Shown here: one piece after another, positions 56,149-64,000 of the stretch
Layout: the number at the start of each line of letters is the position of its first letter
Position numbering within the stretch: the first letter of the stretch is position 1
DNA from: RI-153 sp963721725
Lineage (GTDB): Bacteria; Chloroflexota; Anaerolineae; Caldilineales; Caldilineaceae
Length of the DNA stretch: 64,000 nucleotides
Direction: 5' to 3'
Assembly: GCA_963721725.1 (NCBI GenBank)
Contig: CAVRLX010000006.1
Span: forward strand, 186,001-250,000
Translations under genes and position numbers: made by a program
Notes under the pieces: generated by a model
The model's input: the letters and a program-made list of their open reading frames with translations, nothing else
Database searches by the model: none
Told to the model about the DNA's origin: nothing

Positions 56149-59100
56149 ATGCTTCGTATTAGACGGATTGAAATTCAAGGCTTCAAAACCTTTGCCAATA
56201 AAACTGAATTTGTCTTTGACCCAGGCGTAACTGCAATTGTCGGCCCCAACGGCAGCGGCAAGAGCAACGTGGCCGATGCTGTGCGCTGGTGCTTGGGCGA
56301 ACAGAGCTTTGGCCTGTTGCGCTCGAAAAAGACAGCAGACGTAATCTTTGCGGGCAGCGACAAAAAGGCGCGCCTGGGCATGGCAACCGTCACGCTCACG
56401 CTGGACAACAGCCGCGGCGATCTGCCCATCGACTTTGCCGAGGTCGAGATCTGTCGCCGCGCCTATCGCGACGGCGAAAACGAATATATGATCAACGGCC
56501 AAAAGGTGCGCCTGGGCGACATCACCCAACTGCTCGCCCCCAGCGGGCTGGGCAAACGTACCTATGCCGTCATCGGCCAGGGCTTGATCGATCAGGTGTT
56601 GAGCTTGAAGCCCGAAGAACGGCGCACGTTGTTTGAAGAAGCCGCTGGCATCACCGGCTATCAGGCCAAGCGCGCCACGGCGCTACGCCGCCTAGAGGCT
56701 ACCCAGCAGAATCTCGAACGCGCCCAAGATATTATCACCGAGCTGGGACCGCGCTTGGGCTATCTGCGCCGCCAAGCCGAGCGGGCGCGCGAACGTGCCC
56801 AAGTCGAAGCCGATTTACAAGGCTTGCTGCGCCAGTGGTATGGCTTTCGCTGGCACACCAGCCTGGCCGAACTAAAAGCGGCGCGCACCGCCGCCAACGC
56901 TGCCGAGGGGACCGTAACTACCCGTCGCCAGCAACTTCAGGCCGTGGAAGGGCGCATTGCCCAGGTGCGCCAACGTCAGGTCACTTTGCGCGAACAGATC
57001 AGCCAACGCACCCAGGTGCGCAGCCAATATCAACGCGAAGCCGAGAGCCTTAGCCGGGCGTTGGCCGTAGCAAGCGAACGCCAACGCCAGTCCGACCACC
57101 GCAGCGAAGATCTGGCCCGTGAACTCGCCGAACTCCAGGCGCAACAAGAGACGTTGGAAGCCCGCCTAGCCGATCTTCAACATGCGGTAGACGAAGCCGA
57201 AGCCCAGGCTGCCGCCCACGCTGCCGCGGTGGAGGCACATCAGCGCGAGTTGCAACAGCGCCAGGCCGAGCGCTGCCGTCTTGGTGGAACGGCTGGAAAG
57301 CGCGCGCGCCCACCAGCGCCGCTTGGACGAGCAGATCGCCGACCGCCAAACTCGCCTGGCCGGGATCGACGAACAGCGCCACGGGCTGCACAGCGAAGAG
57401 GTCAATCAGCGCGAGGCGCTGACTTTGGCCGAAGCCGCCGTGGCCGAGGCCAGCGCCGGGTTGGAAAGCGCCGAAGTTGCCGCACACAATGCCAACGAGA
57501 TCTTGACCCAGGCACAGGCTGAGGTCGAAGCCGCAGAGCGCACGCTGGCCGATTTGCGCCAGCAGATGGAAACCTGCGAGGCGGCGCGGCGCGAGGCCGA
57601 CCGTGCCGTGGATCGGCTGCAAACCCGTTTTGAACTGCTGGAACGGCTGCGTAACGAGGGCGCAGGCTATGCCAGCGGCGTGCGCGCGGTGTTGCAAGCC
57701 GGGGCGGAACATCAAAAGGCAAACGTCAAACGGCAAACTTCCGGCGCGGGCCTCGTCGCCCTGCCGGGCATTGTGGGGACTGTGGCCTCGGTGATTCAGG
57801 TGCCGGCAGAGCTTGACAAGGCCATTGAGACAGCGCTCGGCGGCGCGTTTCAGAATGTAATCACCGAAACGTGGGACGATACGCACCGAGCCATCGATTA
57901 TTTGAAGGCCGGGCGCGGGCGCGCCACTTTTTTGCCGTTGGATCGAATTTCGGCGGGGCGCGCCATCCCCGCGCCCAACGCCAGCGGTATATTGGGCAAT
58001 GCGCTGGACTTGGTGGACTATGATCCCAGCCTCGAGGCGGCGATTGCCAGCCTGCTCAACCGCACCTGGATTGCCCAGGATATGCCCAGCGCGCGCCGTG
58101 CGCTAGACGCCAACCGGGGATCGCAGCCAACCGTGGTCACGCTGGACGGCGAGATCATCCGACCGGGGGGTGCGGTGACGGGCGGCAACGACAGCCGCCG
58201 CCAGGATGAATCGATCTTGGCGCGTGAGCGCGAATACCGACGGCTACCCGCCCAGATCAGCGCGGCTCGCAGCCAGGCCGATACCCAGGCGGCAACACAT
58301 CGCAGCCTGAGCGCGCAGATCGAGGCAGCCCGCGCCGAAATCAACCAGGCGCGCGAGGCCGAACGCAGCACCCGCCAAACGGAGCGACTGGCCCAGAGTG
58401 GCCTGGCGGCGGCGAAATCTCGGCTGGCCCAGGCTATGCAAACGGTGGGTTGGCAGCGCGAGTTGATGGAAAACCGCCACCGCTCGGTGACCCAATTGGA
58501 CGCACAAGAGGCAACCTATCAGGCGGAATTAGCCCAGTGGCAGTCCGCACAGAGCGAAGGGAGCGAGGCTGTGGCTGCCGCCGAGGCGGCTGTGGAAGCC
58601 CAGGGCATCACCGAGTTGCTCAACCGGCTGGCCGAACTGCGCGCCGCCGCCGCTGAAGCCCAGGGGACGTGGCGCAGTCGGCAGGCCGTTTTCAACGAGA
58701 GCCGCCGCAGTTTGGAAAGCGTCTCTGCCCAGATCCGCAGTCGCGGCGAACGGGCACAGGCTTTACAGGCGGAAATCGAAACTCTGCGTAGCCAGATCAG
58801 TGCAAAGCGCGACGAAGAGTCCCGGGTGGCAACCTTGCTGGCGGCGGTCCAGGGGCAGATCGAACCGGCAGCGGCAGAACTGGGGCGGCTGGAGGCCAGC
58901 CAGATTGAGACGGAGAGCGAGGAGCGCAGGCTGCAGGGCTTTTTGCGCCACGAGGAAAGCACCTCGAATGCGGCACAGTTGCACTTTCAGCGTGCCGAGG
59001 ATCGGCTGGCGGGACTGCGCGACGAGATCCGCCTGGATTTTGGGTTGGCGGATCTGGAAGAGAGCGAGGAGACGGCCTATCAACCGCCGTTGCCGTTGGA

Positions 59101-59851
59101 GGCGATTGTGGCCCAACTGCCTGTGTTGGCCGACCTGCCCGACGGCCTGGAGAGCGAGGTCCACGAGATGCGCGCCCGGCTGCGCCGCTTGATTAACGTG
59201 AACCCCGACGCGCCCAAAGAGTATGAAGAGGCCGCCGGACGCCACGACTTTTTGCTCACCCAGTCGGCGGATCTGCAAGCGGCGGCGGCGGATCTGCAAC
59301 GGGTGATTCGTGAGTTGGATCGGCAGATGGAAGAAGCGCTGCGCCAGACCTTTGCAGAGGTTTCCAAAGAGTTTGTGCATTATTTTGGGCTGCTCTTCCG
59401 CGGCGGCACGGCCAGCCTCAGCCTGACCAACGCCGAGGATATTATCAACACCGGCGTGGAGATCATCGCCCGCCCGCCGGGCAAGCGTCCGCAAAGCCTG
59501 GAATTGCTCTCAGGGGGCGAGCGTTCGCTGACGGCCTGTGCGCTGATCTTTGCGATTTTGCGTGTCAGCCCCACGCCGTTTTGTATTCTCGACGAGGTGG
59601 ATGCTGCGCTGGACGAGGCCAACGTGGATCGCTTCCGCACGGTGTTGGAAGGGCTGGTTGAGCGTACCCAGTTCATCATCATCACCCACAACCGGCGCAC
59701 GCTGGAAGCGTCTAACACGATCTACGGCATTACCATGGGCGACGATGGCATCAGCCGGGTGATCAGTCTGCGGTTGGAAGGCGACGAAATGGTGGAAGTG
59801 AAAGAGGCGGAGCGGAACAAGGTTGCAGAGGCAGAAGTTGTCGCCATGTAA
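56149..59851 (+). CDS. smc: Chromosome segregation protein SMC, frameshifted
   Basis: About 1,233 residues after correction. It starts at the ATG 56149 (M-L-R-I-R-R-I-E-I-Q-G-F-K-T-F). Walker A is G-P-N-G-S-G-K-S-N near 32-40. Two coiled-coil arms flank a hinge (G-I-V-G-T-V-A-S-V, then R-A-T-F-L-P-L-D) near 520-640. The C-terminal head has signature L-L-S-G-G-E-R-S-L and Walker B F-C-I-L-D-E-V-D-A-A-L-D. The first frame breaks at 57274 (extra T in CGC-T-GCC), which shifts A-V-L-V-E-R-L-E into another frame; unrepaired it ends at 57522. Loss of SMC would be severe, so a sequence error is likely. Confidence 0.92.
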
Positions 59852-59943
59852 CAGCCCAATTGAATCAACCCAGAGAATACTGCGCCGTCCTCGGCGGTTA
59901 GTCCTATCAACGCGCGTACCCGATGAGAGTCAGGAGACTATCC

Positions 59944-61042
59944 ATGTCCTATCTTAGCCATGAACCCTTGCCCAAGACCATGCAAGCCGTGGTCTGCCAC
60001 GGCCCACGCGATTATCGGCTGGAGGAGCAGCCTGTGCCGTTGCCCGCGGCCGGAGAAGTGGTGGTGCGCGTGAAATCCGTGGGCATCTGTGCCAGCGATC
60101 TCAAGTGCTATATGGGCGCGCCGCTCTTTTGGGGCGACAGCCAGCGCCAGGGCTATTGCCAGCCGCCGGTGATCCCCGGCCACGAGTTTGTGGGCGAAGT
60201 GGTGGCGCTGGGTGAAGGCGCTGGGGAAAAGTATGGGCTGGCTCTGGGCGATCTGGCGATCTCGGAGCAGATTGTGCCCTGTTGGAATTGTCGCTATTGT
60301 CTGCGCGGCCAGTATCTGGATGTGCCAGATCCATGATATCTACGGCTTTCGCCAGCGCACGTTTGGGGCGATGGCCGAGTATATGCGCTTTCCGGCGGGG
60401 GCGCTAAATTACAAAGTGCCGGCCTCGCTGCCGCTGGAGCACGCCGTCTTTATTGAGCCGCTGGCCTGTTCGATCCATGCGGTGCAGCGGGGTGAGATTG
60501 AGTTTGGCGATGTGGTGGTGATTGCCGGCGCGGGGCCGTTGGGGCTGGGGATGATTGCCGCGGCCAAGCTGAAACATCCGCGGTTGCTCATTGCGCTGGA
60601 TTTGGACGACAAACGACTGGCGGTTGCCCAAGCCTGTGGGGCAGACTTGGGGCTGAATCCACGCACGACTGACGCGCTTGAGGAAGTGCGCCGCCTTACC
60701 GACGGCTACGGCTGCGATGTCTACATCGAAGCGACGGGTCACCCAGCGGCGGTTGAACAGGGGCTGCACATGATCCGCAAATTGGGGACATTTGTCGAGT
60801 TTAGCGTGATGCGCGAGCCGGTGACTGTGGATTGGACGCTGATTGGCGACAGCAAAGAGTTGAACATCCACGGATCACACCTGGGGCCGTATTGCTATCC
60901 GATTGCGATTGATATGCTGGCAAAAGGGCTGCTGCCTATGCAGCATATTCTGACCCATGCCATGCCGCTGGCCGAGTTTCAGACCGGGATCGATCTGGTG
61001 GCGGCGGGGGATCAATCGATCAAGGTCACGTTGCAGCCATAG
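59944..61042 (+). CDS. Zinc-dependent alcohol/polyol dehydrogenase (MDR family), frameshifted
   Basis: 365 residues after correction, from the ATG at 59944 (CAGGAGA upstream). Catalytic zinc is bound by C-A-S-D-L-K and G-H-E-F, structural zinc by C-W-N-C-R-Y-C-L-R-G, and NAD by G-A-G-P-L-G-L-G. The frame breaks at 60316: the first part stops at 60336, while removing one C gives R-G-Q-Y-W-M-C-Q-I-H-D-I-Y-G-F and the frame runs to 61042. W-M-C supplies the fourth structural Cys. The last 17 bases overlap the convergent RNase III gene. It resembles sorbitol/threonine dehydrogenases. Confidence 0.87.
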
Positions 61043-61907
61043 CCGGAGGGGTTTGCGTCTCTACCGGCGGCAGCGGAAACTCAGCTTCCATTTCAGTATC
61101 CGGCTGATATTCAGGCGCGCTCTGCCCCAGGCGGTGCAGGGCCATGGCGGCGGCGATCTGGGCGGCTTCTTGTTTGCTGCGCCCGCGCCCTACGCCCAGG
61201 GGATGTTTGTCTGCGCTGACCTGCACCGTGAAGATCCGTGCATGGTCGGGGCCGTCGCTGTTGACTGTTTTGTAGCGCGGGGTTGCCCCTATTTCACTCT
61301 GCACCCACTCTTGCAGACGGCTTTTGGGATCTTTGGCCAAGGCCTGCTGGGCCACCCGATCCACTTCGCTCTCTAAAAGCGGCTCCAAGAACTGGCGCAC
61401 GCTCTCCAAGCCGCGATCCATATAGATCGCCCCCACCAATGCCTCGAAGGTGGCGCAAAGCGTGGCCGGGCGTGTACGCCCGCCGCTCTCTTCTTCGCCA
61501 TGCCCCAAAAATAGATAGCTGCCCAGATCAAACTCGCTGGCAAACCGGGCCAGGGTCTCCCGGCGCACAAGGGCAGCGCGCAGATTGGTCAACTCGCCCT
61601 CGCGGTAATCGGGAAAAAGCGTGTAGAGCAGCTCGCTGGTGACAAAGCCCAACACAGCATCGCCCAAAAATTCCAGCCGTTCGTTATCCGGCAGGTTAAA
61701 CGAAGGATCGGCCTCGTTGAGATAGCTACGGTGGACAAAGGCGCGCTGAAGATAGGTACGATCCTGGAAATCAAGGTCAAGTTCTTTTTCAAGTCGATCA
61801 ACGGTGCGATTGCCAACTGCCATACGACGCTCAATTTCTCTAGAAGCCTGTTGGGTCTGTGAACGATACCCATTCCAAAGCGTTTGAATAATTTTTTTTA
61901 GATTCAT
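61026..61907 (-). CDS. rnc: Ribonuclease III
   Basis: 293 residues. The catalytic signature N-E-R-L-E-F-L-G-D-A-V-L-G is near 75-87, with the second acidic pair in F-E-A-L-V-G-A-I-Y-M-D near 168. A dsRNA-binding domain follows (P-R-Y-K-T-V-N, then G-R-G-R-S-K-Q-E-A-A-Q-I-A-A). Extensions lie at both ends: about 35 extra residues at the N-terminus and a Pro/Glu tail. It cuts double-stranded RNA in rRNA processing. Confidence 0.95.
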   Translation of the reverse strand: MNLKKIIQTLWNGYRSQTQQASREIERRMAVGNRTVDRLEKELDLDFQDRTYLQRAFVHRSYLNEADPSFNLPDNERLEFLGDAVLGFVTSELLYTLFPDYREGELTNLRAALVRRETLARFASEFDLGSYLFLGHGEEESGGRTRPATLCATFEALVGAIYMDRGLESVRQFLEPLLESEVDRVAQQALAKDPKSRLQEWVQSEIGATPRYKTVNSDGPDHARIFTVQVSADKHPLGVGRGRSKQEAAQIAAAMALHRLGQSAPEYQPDTEMEAEFPLPPVETQTPPAMAAT

Positions 61908-61911
61908 GAGT

Positions 61912-62004
61912 ACACCTATACAGGTCTAGGGTGCGACGCACTTGCCACACACACTTTTTACAACCGGTCTCATCCTGGCGAGTGCGTCGCACCTGAATAG
62001 GTAC
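61912..62004. repeat. Dispersed hairpin repeat R1, copy E
   Basis: GGTGCGACGCACTTGCCA (61929-61946) and TGGCGAGTGCGTCGCACC (61976-61993) with one mismatch. Outer ACAGGTCTA and AATAGGTACA extend it. The loop ACTTTTTACAACCGGTCTC is a variant of the copy A loop. It lies upstream of the RNase III gene, so any transcript start must be within or beyond it. Confidence 0.85.
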
Positions 62005-62056
62005 ATTCATTGAATAATCGTACCCCATTTTCAATCAGTCACCATGTGGGGAGGTG

Positions 62057-62121
62057 GCATTCCAGGAATGGACCAGAATCGCACGCTGTAGACGTCATCG
62101 CCTGGTCCATTCCTGGAATGC
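62057..62121. repeat. Perfect 20-bp inverted repeat
   Basis: GCATTCCAGGAATGGACCAG (62057-62076) and its exact complement (62102-62121) enclose a 25-base loop. The outer AATCAGTC (near 62035) and GACTGATT (near 62151) also pair, so a structure of about 125 bp is possible. It is just after the threonine synthase stop and may be its terminator or a small mobile repeat. Confidence 0.75.
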
Positions 62122-62159
62122 TCTCCTCGCATGGCGGGGCCACTGTGAACGACTGATTT

Positions 62160-63275
62160 TTAATAGGTGGGCAATTTTTTAAGGCCCAGTCCGGTCAAGT
62201 TGGCGACAACAGTTTCATCGGGGCCAATTTGACCACGCAATTTGGACAGCGCCGCACCCACGGTGGCGCTGGTTGGCTCCACAAAAAGACCGCGTTCGGC
62301 CAGCTTTTCACGGGCGGCCAATAGCTCTTTGTTGGTGACCGAAATCGCCGTGCCGCCAGAATGGCGCAGCGCCGATAAAATAGTGCGGCTGCGTACAGGC
62401 TGTTCCACGGCGATGCCATCGGCCAGGGTGTCGGGGCCAAACGAGCGGCGCGGCTGGCTTTCGGCTTGACCGGCGTGAAAGGCATCGTAGATCGGCGTAA
62501 TCGGTTCGGCCTGCACCGCCACCAAGCGAGGCAGTTTGTTGGTAATGCCACACTCGTAGAGGCGCTGATAGCCACGCCACGCCCCCAACAGCAACCCGCC
62601 ATAGCCACACGGCGTAATCACCCAATCTGGGATCTGGTGGTCGAGTTGTTCCCAAATTTCCCAGGCATTGGTGATAAAGCCAAAGAGACAAGCCGGGTGC
62701 CAGGCATGGGAAGCATAGATGGCGTCGCTGTCCTGGGCGGCTTCGGCGGCCTGGGTGGCTGCCAAACGCGGGCCGGGCACTTCGATCAACTCGGCCCCAT
62801 AGACGGTGATCTGCGCCTTTTTGGGTTCCGATGCGGTGGAGGGGACAAAGATACGCGCAAAGAGTCCGGCGCGGGCCGCATAACAGGCGAGGCTGGCCCC
62901 AGCGTTGCCGCTGGAATCATCCATAACGGTCTGCACACCGCGCGCCAGCAGCCAGTTGATCATGACGCTGATCCCACGATCTTTGTAGCTGCCAGAGGGC
63001 ATTAACCCTTCAAACTTCCAATGGACGGGTTGTCCGTCCCACTCGTCATCGATCAACGGCGTCCACCCTTCGCCCAGCGTGACACGTTTGTAGCCTTCGG
63101 CTACCACAGGCAACATGGCAGCATAGCGCCAATGGCCGGGCTGGCTGGGATCGATCTGGGTGGGATCAAAGGTGGGCAGATTGCCAAACTCCAACGGTTC
63201 GCCCGTGACAGGACAGCGCAACGGGCTTTCCTCGGCGGGGACCACAAATTTGCTACGGGGACAGTAAGCAATCAA
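62160..63275 (-). CDS. thrC: Threonine synthase-like PLP enzyme
   Basis: 371 residues. The first residue is read from TTG (63273-63275); there is no in-frame ATG close by. A short N-terminal segment with two Cys (Y-C-P, R-C-P-V-T-G) resembles a zinc ribbon of the longer threonine synthases. The PLP Lys is in S-G-S-Y-K-D-R-G near 96, S-S-G-N-A-G-A-S binds the cofactor phosphate, and the C-terminus has V-V-A-N-L-T-G. It would convert O-phosphohomoserine to threonine. Related PLP lyases cannot be excluded. Confidence 0.85.
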   Translation of the reverse strand: MIAYCPRSKFVVPAEESPLRCPVTGEPLEFGNLPTFDPTQIDPSQPGHWRYAAMLPVVAEGYKRVTLGEGWTPLIDDEWDGQPVHWKFEGLMPSGSYKDRGISVMINWLLARGVQTVMDDSSGNAGASLACYAARAGLFARIFVPSTASEPKKAQITVYGAELIEVPGPRLAATQAAEAAQDSDAIYASHAWHPACLFGFITNAWEIWEQLDHQIPDWVITPCGYGGLLLGAWRGYQRLYECGITNKLPRLVAVQAEPITPIYDAFHAGQAESQPRRSFGPDTLADGIAVEQPVRSRTILSALRHSGGTAISVTNKELLAAREKLAERGLFVEPTSATVGAALSKLRGQIGPDETVVANLTGLGLKKLPTY

Positions 63276-63331
63276 GCAGCATATCCTCTAGGCTGGGCAG
63301 TGTCTCTGGGGCCGAGACACTGCCCTTGCTT

Positions 63332-63823
63332 CTATTGTGCTAAGGTTTGTACGTAAGCATAAAGGGCTTCCAGGCCAGATCCACTAATGGCCGAAGGGCC
63401 AAAGAGATGGGTAGGCCCCAGCCGGCCCTGGCCGCCTGTGCGCAAGAGCGTGTCAAATTCGCTCAGGCTGGCAATCTTCCCCTGGAGCGCACCGCCTTTG
63501 TCGGCCACCCCTTGCCCCTGGGGGCCGTGACACGCTGCACAGCGGTTGGTGTAGACCGTTGTCCCCCGGGACAGATCGACGGCGGTGGTGGCAGTGGCAG
63601 CCACTTCGCTGCTCACCGTGGCGGTGATGGCGGACCCCTGTTGAGCGGAAACTGCCGTAAACTTGGCAGAGGGCATAGTGGGCACAACACGTGGTTGTGC
63701 GGATGTGCTGCCCGCAGAACCGCCTGAGCCTGACGAACCGCTGGCACAGGCTACGCCAAACAGGGCAATCCACAATAAAGAGACAAGTAAGATCGACTTG
63801 TGAAAGATTGAATTGTACATCAT
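63332..63823 (-). CDS. Lipoprotein c-type cytochrome
   Basis: 163 residues. A signal with lipobox G-V-A-C (about 23-26) is followed by a Gly/Ser and Thr/Ala-rich spacer (27-85). A small cytochrome c domain has the haem motif C-A-A-C-H (about 95-99) and G-P-Q-G-Q-G. No Met occurs after the haem site; where class I cytochromes have the distal Met, this reads P-T-H-L-F, so a His could be the sixth ligand. It would be membrane-anchored outside and carry electrons. Confidence 0.85.
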   Translation of the reverse strand: MMYNSIFHKSILLVSLLWIALFGVACASGSSGSGGSAGSTSAQPRVVPTMPSAKFTAVSAQQGSAITATVSSEVAATATTAVDLSRGTTVYTNRCAACHGPQGQGVADKGGALQGKIASLSEFDTLLRTGGQGRLGPTHLFGPSAISGSGLEALYAYVQTLAQ

Positions 63824-63886
63824 GACGTTGTTAGTCCTTGAAATAGCAGAGGCTATCGATCACAATTGGGCGAATGGTGAAACAGA

Positions 63887-64000
63887 TCAGCGTGTCATCT
63901 TCGGATCCAGCGCATCGCGCAGGCCATCCCCCACAAAGGAGAAGCCCAACATTGCCAGGGCAATTGCCAGCGTGGGGAAAAGTGCCATGTGCCAGGATGT
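63887..64000 (-). CDS. Dpp/Opp-type ABC transporter permease (DppC-like), C-terminal end only
   Basis: 37 codons and a stop (TGA, complement of 63887-63889) are readable in from the window edge. The peptide W-H-M-A-L-F-P-T-L-A-I, then G-F-S-F-V-G-D-G-L-R-D-A-L-D-P-K-M, is the highly conserved end of DppC/OppC permeases. It shows that a third importer operon enters from the right on the minus strand. Confidence 0.88.
   Translation of the reverse strand, partial: TSWHMALFPTLAIALAMLGFSFVGDGLRDALDPKMTR

Noticed and set aside
57265..57285. Programmed +1 frameshifting
   Set aside because: Nine scattered breaks share no slippery motif, stop-codon context or stimulatory structure; sequence error is simpler.

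Overview
The window reads as a moderately GC-rich bacterial chromosome segment, most likely from a member of the Chloroflexota (Anaerolineae or Caldilineales-like). This is an inference. It rests on the stacked family-5 solute-binding lipoprotein/Dpp-type ABC transporters, the Thr/Pro-rich linker in a secreted PA14 protein, the density of Gfo/Idh/MocA and phytanoyl-CoA-dioxygenase-like genes, and intergenic gaps filled with word-built inverted repeats. No rRNA, tRNA or CRISPR array was seen.

Layout. (1) 1-7013: a Dpp/Opp-type importer (two permeases, two ATPases, a frameshifted solute-binding lipoprotein), with an Rpn/YhgA-like PD-(D/E)XK nuclease gene inserted between the two ATPase genes. 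(2) 7119-8954: a 2-oxoglutarate dioxygenase-like gene divergent from an AraC regulator. (3) 9055-20596: an L-arabinose/L-fucose isomerase-like protein, a DeoR repressor, an L-rhamnose mutarotase and a second complete Dpp-type importer. This suggests sugar or oligosaccharide uptake and catabolism. A GT39-like membrane protein follows. (4) 20756-30595: three Gfo/Idh/MocA dehydrogenases, a sulfotransferase, a PIN toxin-antitoxin pair, a sulfatase-superfamily enzyme lacking the formylglycine motif, a TIM-barrel sugar isomerase, DUF4926, a second phytanoyl-CoA dioxygenase homologue and an MFS carrier. (5) 30734-42712: aminotransferase, M20 peptidase, PA14/golvesin-like secreted protein, SDR, SRPBCC protein, DUF302, a Met/His-rich exported protein, NAD-dependent DNA ligase, and a coiled-coil nuclease-like protein with 42-bp tandem repeats. 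Two remnants of histidine kinase genes lie here. (6) 42735-46047: an IS3 end fragment and a SNF2-family ATPase with a Cys/His-rich partner. (7) 46196-51036: a sugar-acid-type cluster (RraA-like aldolase, enolase-superfamily dehydratase, amidohydrolase) and a glutathione-independent formaldehyde dehydrogenase. (8) 51177-61907: a heterodimeric ABC exporter, a membrane protein, SMC, an alcohol dehydrogenase and RNase III. (9) 62160-64000: threonine synthase, a c-type cytochrome lipoprotein and the end of another Dpp-type permease.

Two features cut across the whole window. First, eight genes carry single-base frame breaks (nine indels, mostly +1) although both sides stay conserved. This pattern fits sequence error better than decay. 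Second, at least two families of structured intergenic repeats recur (a GGTGCGACGCACTCGCCA hairpin and an AGTGCCGGGGACTT hairpin). Many other gaps hold a perfect inverted repeat built from an iterated short word.

The best candidates for something undescribed are the SNF2/Cys-cluster pair, the 20.7-29.3 kb enzyme cluster with its non-canonical sulfatase-like enzyme, and the dispersed hairpin family.
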